Counted from the first letter of the stretch, positions 36,201 to 48,039 are shown. The stretch: 64,000 nucleotides of DNA from Hygrocybe punicea (GCA_963556145.1 OY744463.1:5704001-5768000), one strand, 5' to 3'. Notes: generated by a model not told the origin, from the sequence alone. Numbers and translations: made by a program.

Positions 36201-37590
36201 TGATGCCTACACAGCTGTGAATGAAGATGAGGAAGGAGAATCTGATGAAATCCATGAAGACGATGACGATGATGGGGTGGATGAGTTGGAGGAATTGACT
36301 GAGCGCAAGCGTGAACAGCTGTTGGAGGCAGTCCGTGAAACTGTTACCAAGGTATGTTACCTACATTTCCAACAAGGACATCACTAACGCCCAGCAGATC
36401 CAGAACCTGTCCTTTGCTATCATTCATACAACTACCATCGCTCTTCCGGCCTGGCGATCCATCTGCACCGCCAAAGGGCTCAAACCCAAACTCATTCCAT
36501 ATGATGTCGTCACACGCTGGAACTCAACTTATGATATGATGTGCTTTGCCCTGAAGTATCGCATTGCCATTGACGCTATCACTGCCGACAAGGCGCTTAA
36601 GCTGTGCAAATATGAGCTTGTGGATGATGATTGGGCAATCATTCAGGATCTTGTGGCCATCCTCAAGGTGAGGCATTTATCTTATCTATGTGGCGATGTA
36701 CTCTAATGGTATACAGCTTTACAAAAAGGCAACAATATTCTTCTCAAGTGATGTAGCTAGCATTGCTGCTGTGATTCTGGCCATAGACAAGCTCGAAAGT
36801 AATCTCAATGCACACATGGGGAAAACATACCATCCGGCAATCCTCGCCGCCATGAAGTTGGCTCGCAAGAAGATCAATCAGTACTACTCTCTCACAGATC
36901 TTTCCAGCGTATACAGGATCTCTATGGGTGAGTGTTTGGGCTGTTTCTTTACTGCTAACTACAATTTCCTTCTCAGTGCTTCATCCTGGTCTAAAGCTCG
37001 AGTATTTCCGTCAGCAAGAGTGGGAGGAGGAGTGGATCGAGACTGCCAAAAACTTAGTTCGAGACGAGTTCAACCGCAATTATTTGAAGAACGTTGGTGA
37101 TCCCAACTCAGCATCCGAGACCGGTGATGTATGTTTTGTCACCATTTTATCGGTCAAGGCTAATGTGTGACGATGTCAGGGCTCTGGCGGTGATAACGAT
37201 TTCAGCAATATCTCTGTTAAGAATGTCACAAGGGCTCGGGATGAGTATGAGGAATACTTGCGTCATCTGGTTGAGAATGTCAAAGACCCACTTGCGTGGT
37301 GGTATGACAATCATTTCATTTACCCTAACTTATCCAGGATGGCTCTCAACTGTCTCAGCGCCCCTGCCACATCAATGGCGGTTGAGCAAGTTTTTTCACA
37401 GGGTCGTGGTCTTCTCAATTTCATGCGAAACCAACTCACCCCTGCATCCATTCGTGCTAACCTCTGCCTCGGCGACTGGTGCCGCAAAGGCCTTGTGGAG
37501 ATGGTGGATCTACTGGCAGCAGTCAGGGAGAGGATGAGGAAACGGGCTGAGTCTGATGTTGAAGAGACCAAAGAACCCCCCATAGCATAG
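33205..37590 (+). CDS. hAT transposase with BED-type zinc finger, interrupted by a solo LTR
   Basis: Exon 1 33205-33409 (Lys/Ser/Thr-rich start 'MPTAKKTPSKSTS'), exon 2 from 33459. A BED-like finger follows ('LYHWFRCAAQVCKGGGGVW', 'GNLRHHAERCWG'). After the LTR (33699-35337) the frame resumes at 35343 and goes on through short introns: 'LHFATDAWTSPNHHAFVAWT' (DDE domain, first Asp), 'CFNHTVQISAKTL', an acidic insert, 'YDVVTRWNSTYDMM' and the C-terminal dimerisation block 'ALNCLSAPATSMAVEQVFSQ', ending with TAG at 37590. No stop or frameshift is visible apart from the LTR, so the gene was probably intact until that insertion. Its role is cut-and-paste transposition in the nucleus. Confidence 0.8.
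34004..34174 (+). CDS. 56-codon ORF for a single-pass membrane peptide within the LTR
   Basis: Starts 'MAVLPTQLITVIVIGSVAIT', followed by more hydrophobic residues, then 'HRHR' and a polar tail. This gives one clear transmembrane segment of about 25 residues with a positive stop-transfer side. It may be a chance frame in a pyrimidine-rich LTR; nothing else in the LTR resembles a gene. No homologue recognised. Confidence 0.2.
   Translation: MAVLPTQLITVIVIGSVAITFLIGFYFVMIYLWHRHRNPSTIDTSDFHLNNISTRN
35091..35102 (+). promoter_or_regulatory. TATA-like box in the solo LTR
   Basis: ACTATATATACT is the only strong TATA-type run in this GC-balanced LTR. It lies about 240 bp from the LTR end, a normal place for the U3 promoter, and agrees with plus-strand orientation. 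Confidence 0.45.
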
Positions 37591-39168
37591 ATATATTGTC
37601 CTGCCCCCCATCTTGCAATGAAAACCCGCAGTAATATCTGCGGTTACTGAGTTTGATGCAGTTACCGAATTGGAACCGGTTACCTTGAGAACCCATGCTA
37701 AACAGGTAAGATTTGGGTTGAGACCCGTTCCGGGTGCGGTTTCAAAGGGTTTGGGTCCGGTGTTCTAAAAAGTGACCCGGGGGTTACCCATACCCTATAG
37801 ATGATTAGAAATAAGCTCATTTTTGTTTAAATAGCTGATATGTCCATATATAGTAACAGTGGTCACATGTGACTATGACTCGTGTGATCAGCTCAAAATT
37901 TGGGATATATAGTGTAAAATTACCTCATATAGTTAGACTGGTCATATGTGACTGTCACCATTGCGATCAGCAAAAAAATTGCAATACAATATCAAAAATT
38001 ACCTTATATGGTTAGATTGGTCACATGTGACTGTCACAACTTGCCTGAAATGGTTATATTAGTCAGCAGTTCAATTTTCACCTGATTCTGACAAGAATTG
38101 AGGCTGGTACAAATATTTTGAATATAATTTGAAGGTAATTTGTCTTTTGTGCGACAACCCATATTTGGATGCTTATGTAAGCTTGTCCACACGTGGCCCC
38201 AACTATATCTGATTTTCCAATATCAGAAGTAGAATCATATCTCTTGCCCAAAAAGATTTTCTCTATAGGTGATGCATAAACATTAATCAATCAATTAATT
38301 AATTAATTATGAACCCTCACTGAACCAGGTCTGATAAAGAACGAGTCTTTTAATAAATTAAAAGAACTCATAAATATGACCAGCAAAGCGATGGTTTCAT
38401 GATGTATGAAGCCACAGACACCCAAAGTTCTCTGTGATTATGATATGCAGGTGAGTGCCTCACATCTCTGACCTACATCATCAGTTGACACCCCAACAGT
38501 ACATGCTGACTATGCTAGCAAATTCACCTGATATTTACCTCGATGAACTATGTATAGAGCTACAACAGACCTGTGGGGTGTCAGTATCCCTGTCAACCAT
38601 ATGGAGGACCCTTATAAAGGGAGGATATTCAATGAAAAAGGTGTGATATTTCTTGACTTATTGATAATCCAATTGTTTCTCGCTGAATCTAGTGCTTACC
38701 AGCTTAGTCATGTCGCAATCAAACGATCTGCCATGGCCTGACTGGAATTTGCTTCACGGATTGGTACTTACCAGGCAGATCAACCCATTTTTGTCGATGA
38801 GAGTGCAGTGGATCTAGTGCTGCCAAAGTTTGGTTCAGAACCAATCTGAACCCGGTTCAAACTCTGAACCGAACCAGAAGTTTGGTTCAGTCCAGCGCCT
38901 TGGGCTGAACTGAACCCCGGGTCCAGTTCGGGGTTCAGGCAACCCCCAGGTTGTTTAAACGGTTCACGAGTGGTTCAGAACTGCTGAACTGATGTCCGCA
39001 GGCATGTATATTTTGCTCACACGATGTCATGACCCCAAATGGTTTTGGGTGTAATGTCATGGGTTTACCATCGGACCACGGACTTAGATATTTAAGTGCA
39101 AGACTATGAATGCACACCTACACTCATTAGTACCCATTCTATGCCTTTCCACATTATGCATGCTAGTA

Positions 39169-40559
39169 CTTGTTTAGTGGGCCAGTGCTGCGCATGGCAT
39201 GAATGAGTTCTTTTTCCCCTCCTCACTTTCATCATAGCAACCTCTCACCATAGCAACATAAAAATAGAAGAAAAAACCTGCATAGCATGTCTCAACTTCC
39301 TCTCCCACTGTCATGTCTTCTTTACTTCATCATTATGCAATACTCTCAGCTAAAAAAGAGAGCAACACAATACATCAACTGTCAAATACAACTGTCTTTA
39401 AACAGTATGATAACAATTGACTTACATTTGCTAAACTCTACTTCTCCATAACTTTGCTGCACAACAGATGATAACATGAAGACAGCTGTACTTGAGTGGA
39501 CCAATGTTGCATATGGCATGAACAAAGTCTTGTTTCTGTTATTGAATTTTTATTTGTATGATTATTACAAACATCAATAAGTGATTTTGCTTGAAATATA
39601 TAATTAGTATATAATATATACAGCGATATCACATTGAATTATATGTTTTAAGTAAAAATATCATTATATCATCTGAGTTACACTAATTTCTGCTTATATG
39701 GCTGATATTTCTATATATAGTAACAGTGGTCACATGTGACTATGACTCCTGTGATCACCTTGAAATTTAGGATATATGGTGTAAAATTGCCTTATATGGT
39801 TAGACTGGTCACATGTGACTATCACCATTGCGATCAGCAAAAAATTTGCTATACAATATCAGAAATTGCCTTATATGGTTAGAGTGGTCACAGGTTAACT
39901 TTTTAGAAGAAATATTTACATTATCTTTAATATTTAAAACATCTGACTGTCACATCTGACCCGAAATGATAATATTAGGCAGCAGTTCAATTTTCAGCTG
40001 AATCTGATAAGAATTAAGGCCAGGATAAATATTTTGAATATAATTGTATTTGTGTAATGAATATGATGAGCAGTATGTGATTTAGCATATATTATGCAAA
40101 ATTACCATATATGGTTAGACTGGTCACATGTGACTGTTACCATTGCGATCAGCAAAAAATTTGGTATATAATATCAAAAAGTACCTTATATGGTTAGACT
40201 GGTCACATGTGACTGTCACACCTTGCCCGAAATGTTTATATTAGTCAGCAGTTCAATTTTCAGCTAAATCCGATGAGAACTGAAGGGTGTATGAATATTT
40301 TGAATATAATTGGGAGGTAATTTGTCTTGTGTAAGACATCCCATATTTGGATGCTTATGTAAGCCACTCCAAACATGGCCCAGATTTTATGTTACATTCC
40401 AACATAAGAAGTAGAATCATATCTCTTGCCCAAAAAAAAATTCTCTATAGGCGATGCAAAAACATTAATGAATTAATGAATTAATTAATTAATTACGAAC
40501 CTTCACTGAACCAGGTCTGATAAAGAACGAGTCTTTTAATAAATTAAAAGAACTCGTAA
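39169..40559 (-). mobile_element. Non-autonomous Helitron derivative A
   Basis: Complete ends: CTTGTTTAGTGGGCCAGTGC at the left, hairpin ending AACTCGTAA at the right. Inserted without duplication between GCTAGTA and AACAGAC of the LTR (empty site in the copy near 27440). Contains GTCACATGTGAC units near 39729, 39808, 40126 and 40203. No ORF of note. Confidence 0.85.
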
Positions 40560-40970
40560 TGATATAAAGGTAAGCATATATGCTATTTGTCTGTTTTACG
40601 AGTTCTTTTAATTTATTAAAAGACTCGTTCTTTATCAGACCTGGTTCAGTGAAGGTTCGTAATTAATTAATTAATTCATTAATTCATTAATGTTTTTGCA
40701 TCGCCTATAGAGAATTTTTTTTTGGGCAAGAGATATGATTCTACTTCTTATGTTGGAATGTAACATAAAATCTGGGCCATGTTTGGAGTGGCTTACATAA
40801 GCATCCAAATATGGGATGTCTTACACAAGACAAATTACCTCCCAATTATATTCAAAATATTCATACACCCTTCAGTTCTCATCGGAATTAGCTGAAAATT
40901 GAACTGCTGACTAATATAAACATTTCGGGCAAGGTGTGACAGTCACATGTGACCAGTCTAACCATATAAG
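40185..40970. repeat. Near-perfect palindrome formed by the 5' ends of Helitrons A and B
   Basis: Bases 40185-40559 and 40596-40970 are inverted copies with only one or two differences over about 375 bp, around a 36-bp spacer (40560-40595). The spacer comes from the host LTR but is inverted relative to its flanks. Confidence 0.85.
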
Positions 40971-41594
40971 GTAATTTTATACCATATATCCTAAATTTCA
41001 AGGTGATCACAGGAGACATAGTCACATGTGACCACCATTACTATATATGGAAATATCAGCCATATAAGCAGAAATTAGTGTAACTCAGATGATATAATGA
41101 TATTTTTACTTAAAACATATAATTCAATGTGATATCGCTGTATATATTATATACTAATTATATATTTCAAGCAAAATCACTTATTGATGTTTGTAATAAT
41201 CATACAAATAAAAATTCAATAACAGAAACAAGACTTTGTTCATGCCATATGCAACATTGGCCCACTCAAGCACAGCTGTCTTCATGTTATCATCTGTTGT
41301 GCAGCAAGGTTATGGAGAAGTCGGGTTTAGCAAATGTAAGTCAATTGTTATCATACTGTTTAAAGACAGTTGTATTTGACAGTTGATGTATTATGTTGCT
41401 CTCTTTTTTGGCTGAGAGTATTGCATAATGATGAAGCAAAGAAGACATGACAGTGGGAGAGGAAGTTGAGACATGCTATGCAGGTTTTTTCTTCTATTTT
41501 TATGTTGCTATGGTGAGAGGTTGCTATGATGAAAGTGAGGAGGAGAAAAAAAGAACTCGTTCATGCCATGCGCAGCACTGGCCCACTAAACAAG
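40596..41594 (+). mobile_element. Non-autonomous Helitron derivative B
   Basis: Begins TTACGAGTTCTTTTAATTTA, ends CCCACTAAACAAG. The host LTR resumes with TTTATTATGG, and the uninterrupted LTR near 27390 reads across this junction. Shorter than copy A (999 against 1391 bp) by internal deletion. Confidence 0.85.
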
Positions 41595-42584
41595 TTTATT
41601 ATGGCTTCACTAGCAATGCCCAGACCTAGCTGTTTATGTATGGTGCACAGAGGCACATCCCCCACTCATTAATATTTATTATATATTTCTCTACATTATG
41701 TGTGCAAGGAGACAAGCCCAACTAGCATTCTTACCTATATTAGCAGTAATGGATTGATTACAAATCTTGTTTACTTGTATTGATCAAAAGCAGCTCAGCT
41801 AGATGGAAAATGATTAGATAAGATGTGAACAAGAGGATGATAAGATAGTGATAAGATAGGATGCATCAGAGAGTGATTGTGATAGTTTGCTTACATAAAG
41901 ACAATGGTCTATTGTTCTGAGCAGTCCTTTGTTCTAAACAGTCCAAATGGAGATAGAGCCCATTGTTCACAGCCTCTTTGATGCCATCCATTGTTCTCAT
42001 GACTCAGTCCCATTATTCTCACTTTCCCATTGTTCCCAGCCCCCCATTGTGCTCCAACAGTATAAATAGGGCCCCCAAATTCCAGTAGTTAGTAGGATTT
42101 TCCCTCTCACCAATTCAGTAGTCAGTCTTAGTCTGGGTTCACACAGTGTGACCCCTCATTCTGTTAGTACTAGTAGTTACTCATTGTAGTAGCTAGTGCA
42201 TGTAATCCAGTCTAGTTCACTCTTATTCTATCATTCTCTGAGTTCCCCTTGTCATCAAGGAGAATTCATCCAGTTCACTCAGTCCAATCAATTCATTAGT
42301 CAGCATTAGTCAGCTAGATACATTTATAAGGTTAAGGTTTCATCCTAAACAAAACAGAGTATTCAAAAGGTATTAAAGATATCCCTGAACTAGTAGCCAA
42401 TGTGCGTTTGAAGCTTCAGATTTAAGTCAGATATTATAATACCCAGAGATACTCTTGATTGAATAGGCCCTGTAGCCAAAACCATCCATATTCAACTGGT
42501 GAATATTGCTATCAGTATTCATTAGTTCATATTTTTATATTACAGTAGTAAATATTAGTATTTTCAGGACATCACACAGCCAAT

Positions 42585-43550
42585 TAGGGTTGACCATGGG
42601 TCTCGGACGGGTTGGCTCGGCTAACACCGCACCCGCACCCGCCAAAACCGCACCCCCAACGGGTTCAACCCGTACCCGTCTCCTCTAACCGCGGTGGTGC
42701 TGCGGTGGTATTACCACTACCTCGCGCTGACCACACTGATGTCAATTGACACCAGTTGGGGTGCGCGAGGTGGAGTGACTGCGAATACGACCAACCTGTG
42801 TTTGAGACACAGGTTGGTCGTGTTGTACGCATCCTGTCGCGTCGTTGTCACGTCTTCGGGGCGTGTCGTTGTTAGTGAGAGCCGGGGCATTAACGAGAGG
42901 TGGGAGACGTTGCCGAGGGGTGCCAAGTTATTGACGCGAGAGTGGGAGACGTTGACGAGGGGGTCGGTGGGAGACCGAGAGGCCGAGATGTTGACGAAGG
43001 GGCGAGGGGGTAGGAGATGTTGACGATGGGGTGCCAAGACGCGGTGAGGGCGTTGTTGTTGTTGTTGTCGTGTTGTTGTCGTAGTTTACAAAAGAAAATA
43101 ATGAAACTAAAAAGAATGGCATCAGCAATGATATAATGACAAAAGACACTGAGACGTACCTGACAGCCAGAGGGTGGGTGCACCACCTCTCTGGCTGGCT
43201 TCTTTCCTGCCTTCCCATTGTGTTGTGGTTGTTGTTGTCGTCAGGGTGTTAACGAGAGGGCCGGGATGTCAACGAGTGGGGCCGAGATGGCCTCTCGTGG
43301 TGCGGTGACGTGTTGTGCTCGAGTCAGTGTTGTTGTTACCTGAAAAAAAGGATTAGAATAGTGTTAAATGATGAAAGAAACATACCTGAGGGCGTATGGC
43401 CCTATTGTTGTTGCTAACCCGTTGAAAACCATGAAACCGCGGGTACGGGTCACGGTTTGGTCACGGGTGCTGTATTTGGCAACCGTACCCGTACCCGCGC
43501 AACCCGTTTTGGAAATACCACGGGTTAACCTGTACCCGTGGTCAACCTTA
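42585..43550. mobile_element. hAT-type non-autonomous element N2 (966 bp)
   Basis: Inverted ends TAGGGTTGACCATGGGT and TAAGGTTGACCACGGGT (complement of the right end), with a perfect 8-bp duplication CAGCCAAT (42577-42584 and 43551-43558). Subterminal stretches are rich in ACCCGTACCCG-type words on both sides. GC- and CpG-rich compared with the LTR around it. Open frames in both directions are repeats of GTTGACGA-type words and are not called as genes. Confidence 0.85.
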
Positions 43551-43760
43551 CAGCCAATTACTATTCATACCTACTCAAAGTCTCAATTCTTAATTGAAGA
43601 GACCTCACTATTACATTCTATTGATTCATATAGTACATATACCCACAAACCCCTTCCTGATAGGTTATTTAGATATTAGAAACCCACGAACAACAGGAAG
43701 GTACCTGAACAAAGTCAACTCCAGTAATTCTTGGTGAAACAAACATTCACATAACAATGA

Positions 43761-44360
43761 AAGTTGTACTCACATGCCGATTTCGGCAAATTTCCTTTTT
43801 TAGTCACCAAAGTTTAGTCTCAGCCATGACAACACCCTGACAAATCACCACAAGAGTGACCCTCAAACGCAAGCATTTGAGGTAAATTGGTAAGTTTGTT
43901 ACTTTTATTATCATTTGTTTTATTAATAAGTCAATGACAGTTTGCTCTCAACCACCAACAGCAATGGTGACAACAACAACGAGAACGGCAACAACAACAG
44001 CAACAACAACAATGGACAATGGCAATAATGACGACAGACAATGATGGGACATGGGGAGAAGGGCAGCGGGAGGGTGATGCACCCACCCCCCGTTGCAGTA
44101 GGTATGTTTTTTTTTTGTTTTTTTTCTTAGCTACTAATTACACAAACGACGACGAGAGCAGTACCAACAACACAAACACCACACACCCGATGAGGACGAC
44201 AGGCAGCAAGGACAAGGGTGACAATGGCGGCCACCACCACCACTATGACAACGACAACCCACGGCCCTCCAAATACAACAACAACAACAACCACAACATC
44301 AACAACGACCACCACAATGACCACAGCGACCATAACCACTAGCACGACCACGACCACAAA

Positions 44361-44392
<32 letters not shown>

Positions 44393-44393
44393 T

Positions 44394-44428
<35 letters not shown>

Positions 44429-44441
44429 TGACCACGACCAT

Positions 44442-44477
<36 letters not shown>

Positions 44478-44860
44478 AAGCGCGACCGTGACGAAGGCCA
44501 CCGTGCATCCCACCACCAACATATCTCGTGGATACGCACCGCCCCATCAATTGATGTTAGCGCTGCAACTGTGAGGTAACCGGGAGGATGGTGGTGTGCC
44601 CAACACCACCTGATCACGGCTGAGGACCCACAAACCCACCACCAACATACCTTGCGGATGCGCACCGCGACGTCAATTGACGTCGGCACTGCAACCGCGA
44701 GGTAACCAGGAGGATGGTGGTGTGCTCAACACCACCCGGTCACAGCTGAGGACCCATGGATTAACCCCCACAATCCCGTACCCGTGGCAATGGGTATGGG
44801 TATTGACGGGTACAGGTACAGGTACAGGTTGTGGGAAAAAACCCATGATAGATTAGATAG
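43761..44860. repeat. Simple-sequence-rich interior of hAT-N1
   Basis: No gene. 43960-44020: CAACAA/CAACGA repeats. 44340-44482: hexanucleotide (CACGAC)n with scattered CATGAC variants. 44511-44637 and 44638-44760: two copies of a ~127-bp unit starting ACCACCAACATA and containing GTCAATTGA. Poly-Thr, poly-Val and poly-Ser/Trp frames here are translation artefacts of the repeat. Near 44780-44840, GTACCCGTGGCAATGGGTAT-type words resemble the ends of hAT-N2. Confidence 0.7.
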
Positions 44861-45705
44861 CTACAGTAATATATTGTAATTTTTTTTGGTAAAATGCGTG
44901 ATAATACGAAAATTAAGTGTCCGAAGAACCATTCATGAACTCGGTTCAGGCTCTGAAAAAAAAATCCGAACCGTTCACAGCAGTTCAGGTTCAGGTCACA
45001 TAAAATTTTGAACTGAACCCGGAGTTCAGTTCAGAGTTCAGCCAAAATGGGTCTGAACTGGACTTAACTGAACTTCGGTAGCACTAAGTGGATCGTTGCA
45101 TGACATACCGCAGCTGAGCGTGGGAAATACGTGGGCGGAAGGAAACTCGTAAAGCATTTTTTTGTTGTGGGCAATGGTACATACAACACCAAACAAACTA
45201 CCTGTATGATGATATGCTGACATTGATGCAGTTACTCAATTCTACTGGCACTTTCTCTCAACAATGGATTTATTCATTGCAATGTTGTCGAAGGCTCATT
45301 TGATGCCAAATTGTTTTCAATCTTCATCCAACATCTCCTGGACCAGATGCACCCATTTCTGGAGCCAAATTCCGTGATTGTAATGGATAATTGCCGCATC
45401 CACAAGAATGATGAGCTTTTGGACCTCATTGAATCACGGTGAGTCACTCTAATATTCTTTGACATGTACTTATGTGATTTTAGTGGTGTACACTATGAAT
45501 TCCTGCCACCATATTCACCTGACTACAACCCAATCGAACTTGCGTTTTCAGCCATGAAATATCACTTGCGCCGCAAAGGGAATATATCCAATTAGTAATG
45601 ACAAAGCTCTCATACACAGATGTTTGCTGCACATTGCTTGAGGCCCTCTATGAGAGTACCCTTGCAGATATCTTTGGATGGTTCAGGCATTGTGGATATG
45701 TATGA

Positions 45706-46463
45706 TCTTTTTGTGACTGTTTTTTTTTTGTGAATTGTTGTATCTGTCAATTGTAGGTACAAGTTCTTGTATGTGTGTCTGTGTATACCCTCAGCTACTT
45801 GATGTTGAAAGAAGAAATTTGTTGTGATAGTCATTTGTGATGTCAAAATACTCCAAGCTTCCAATATATATTGATTTAGATCAGTAATGAGCTCTTGTCA
45901 GAAATAAAACACCCACAAGTGGGCGTGGAGCAAAAGCCAAGGTATTCTTCAGTAGCCTTATATCATCTTACAATCCAATGTTAGAGCACACCACAAACCA
46001 TATCAGTAATTTGTCTAGCTAAAACATATCTAACTAGACTCCTAGATCAAGCAGTAATAGGTTCATCCATTTGAAAGGTACTGGCCTTGAGAGCCTCAAC
46101 ATCTTCCTCAGCATAGCAGATGATCAGATCAGCTGTCCCCTTCCCAATTTCCAGCCATTCCAAGAGCTTTTTGACAGTGACATGATCACCTGTGAGTTGG
46201 CTAATTTGTTGATACCCCTCTTTGTTGAATTTCTCTGTGTGAACACTGAACTCTTTTAGCCCCTGAAAAAATCAATAAATTCCTCCCTACAATGTTTTTC
46301 ATAGGATGCCATAATTTAACAATATCATTTTGGGTGTCAAAAAGTACTGGTTTACCTTTTGTTTCATCCAAAAGTCACAAAATACAAAATATGGTCCGAA
46401 TGTAATGATAGCAGTAGATAGACCTTAAGAAATAGTACAACTTTCCCTCTGTAACCATGCCGT
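45706..46463. other. Non-coding stretch with one arm of the fold-back repeat
   Basis: No supported gene. 46258-46455 matches, with divergence, the right arm of the fold-back repeat at 31174-31362 (e.g. GATGCCATAATTTAACAATA, TGGTTTACCTTTTGTTTCAT), so that repeat also exists as a single arm. The rest is unassigned. Confidence 0.5.
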
Positions 46464-46467
46464 ACGT

Positions 46468-46600
46468 TGGAGTGGGCAGGGGGTGCCCACTCAGGGTGTC
46501 ATGGGTGCATCATGGTGGGATAAGCTGAGTGTCTACTACAGGAATCTCTACTAGATAGTCCTATGAACCATGGGATCCTATCATGTGACCTCCTACTACA
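46468..46600 (-). repeat. TRIM-2 LTR (3' LTR in element sense)
   Basis: 133 bp. Its outer end folds as GAGTGGGCA-GGGGG-TGCCCACTC. Next to it, just outside the polypurine tract, CAGTGGCA-TCCT-TGCCACTG (46621-46640) forms an 8-bp stem at the place where TRIM-1 has a different stem. Confidence 0.8.
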
Positions 46601-46959
46601 TCTACCCCCCTCGAAAAAAACAGTGGCATCCTTGCCACTGAAGCCAAAAGAACCCAAAACTCACAAAGATCCCAAAACTCTAACTCAAACTCTAACTTCA
46701 TTGAGGACTTATGAAACGCTGCCAACTGGCACTCCCCCTAGTGGATGCCACCACCAGCTTAAGAGCGCCGCTTGTTGACTGAACTGCCTGTGCTCAGAGC
46801 ATAACTCACAAAAAACATGGGGGTCTTGTGAGAGTGGCAGTGTGGCATGGGGTGGGGGTAGGTGAACACAGTGGTAGCGGTAGGTCCTAGGGTGTCAAAC
46901 GAGGCTGTAGGGAATTGAACGGATGGACCCCAGGCAGGGATCTATGAAAAACTGGGGGG

Positions 46960-47800
46960 TGAACTGACGATGACGTGAAAAACTCTGGGGGCTTCGAAAA
47001 CGGCAGGTGGCTCATGCGGGGTGGCAAAGAAATACTTTTGTGCTTCTGAACTTGGGGCGAGGTCGTGGGGAGTCCAATGAGTGTACTTGCGTGGGGGAAT
47101 GACAAAAAACAGAGGCTGAATGGGGATGACGCGGCGGGTCCGTGGGGTGGTCATAAAGCCGGCGAGTGTTCGTTCAGGAATCAGAATCAGGATGGCGTGA
47201 GCAAACGGGGATGTCTTGTACGTGGAACGGGGGTTCGTGAGGCTGACCGCATGTGCTGAAGGGCTCGGGTACACAGAGAATGGGGGTATTATAACAGTGG
47301 CGCGGCGGGTCCGTGGGGTGGCCATGAAGGCCGGTGTTTGTTTGTTTAGGGCAGCATGCATGAACTCGTGCTCCTGGTGTATCGAACACAGGTCCGAGGG
47401 GCTGTTTGCACAGGCTGAAAGGCTTGGGTATGCAAAAAACAGAGGCTGATGGTGTGGTGACGCGGCGTGTCGCCTGGGCATCTGGAAACGATGGCAGGGG
47501 CTCGTCTAGGGCAATGGGGGCATGTGTAAGGTTCTTTAATGCCGGGTGTGGTTGTGGGACTTGTACGAACACGCATACGGCTGGGGTACATGAAAAAGCA
47601 GGGGGTTCGAGGTGATGATGTGGCACGACATGGGGGCTCTAAAATGGCGTGATTGGCTCGCGTGGGGCATACACAGGGGTATGTTGGGCTCTAGGATGTG
47701 GGCCATTGGTGAAAAGGCGCGCATCGAGTGCATATGTAACCTGAGAACTGTAAAAACTTCTTGACTTGAGGTGACGTGGAAATGGTATGTGGGTCGGCCG
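46960..47800 (-). repeat. Degenerate ~150-170-bp units in the TRIM-2 interior
   Basis: A GGTGACG/GATGACG word followed by a G-rich stretch recurs at about 46970, 47127, 47299, 47457, 47615 and 47769. It is the complement of the CCACGTCAC-type word in TRIM-1. Minus-strand open frames (46942-47481, 47174-47626) are low-complexity Pro/His/Thr-rich by-products. Confidence 0.6.
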
Positions 47801-48039
47801 ATTTGCCTTGAAGAAGGGGCCATGGCAGCGCATGGTGAGACGCGAAGGTTCCTGGGCTATCTAACAAAATAAGGGCGGCCATGTGGCTGGCCATGGATGA
47901 AGAATGGGGGCTGCTCTGTGACTGGGTGGCGAGGCCGCGTGAAAAAACTGTGGGCACGAGAAAACAGGTAAAAAAGCTCAAAAAAACTAGAGAATGGTGA
48001 GAAAATAAAGGTGAGACGAATTACACTCTCATCACCAGG

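Larger units (their letters stand above)
32822..37800 (+). mobile_element. Autonomous-type hAT transposon
   Basis: The word TAGATGATTAG flanks both ends (32811-32821 and 37798-37808), containing the 8-bp duplication expected of hAT elements. Subterminal ends resemble each other in inverse orientation (TATAACATGGGTTCCC against TATAGGGTATGGGTAACCC). It encodes a spliced BED-finger hAT transposase interrupted by a solo LTR. Confidence 0.8.
31487..38373 (-). mobile_element. Non-autonomous Helitron derivative carrying a MITE and a hAT transposon
   Basis: Both termini are present: CTTGTTTAGTGGGCCAGTGC at the left and the hairpin ending AAAAGAACTCATAA at the right. Helitron sequence proper is 31487-31583, 32311-32821 and 37801-38373; the rest is two later insertions flanked by target duplications. 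The copy at 63104 shows the uninterrupted sequence at the MITE site. Its 3' end lands inside the 88-bp tandem array. Confidence 0.8.
39025..43756 (+). mobile_element. Solo LTR, family B/C, with three nested insertions
   Basis: Starts TGTCATGACCCCAAATGG and ends CACATAACA. Own sequence is 39025-39168, 40560-40595 (inverted), 41595-42584 and 43559-43756, about 1.37 kb, matching the 1379-bp copy at 26205-27583. Target duplication ACGA (39021-39024) versus ATGA (43757-43760). Confidence 0.8.
38815..45086 (+). mobile_element. hAT-type non-autonomous element N1 (holds LTR-C)
   Basis: Inverted ends TAGTGCTGCCAAAGTTTGG and TAGTGCTACCGAAGTTCAG (complement of the right end), and a perfect 8-bp duplication AGTGGATC (38807-38814 and 45087-45094) inside the mariner DDE exon. 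The terminal 200 bp on both sides are built of GGTTCA/TGAACC words in both directions. No transposase; the interior holds LTR-C and simple repeats. Confidence 0.85.
38405..45705 (+). pseudogene. Tc1/mariner-like transposase 1, split by a hAT-type element
   Basis: Left part 38405-38814: 'NSPDIYLDELCIELQQTCGV', 'VSLSTIWRTLIKGGY', then after an intron 'FASRIGTYQADQPIFVDESA' with the first catalytic Asp. Right part from 45095: 'HCNVVEGSFDAKLF', 'NSVIVMDNCRIHKNDE' (second Asp), 'YEFLPPYSPDYNPIELAFSA' (Glu), 'LADIFGWFRHCGY' and stop at 45705. The catalytic triad is present. Damage: TGA at 38739-38741 and 45115-45117, a possible third frame break near 45595, and the 6.3-kb insertion. The N-terminus is missing at the Helitron boundary. 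Confidence 0.75.

Noticed and set aside
42694..43218. Open frames on both strands of hAT-N2
   Set aside because: They consist of reiterated GTTGACGA- and CCGAGA-type words and have no transposase motif; the element is non-autonomous.
44218..44690. Long open frames of poly-Thr, poly-Val and Ser/Trp or Arg/Gly repeats
   Set aside because: They are the six translations of a (CACGAC)n simple repeat and show no start context, splice sites or motif.
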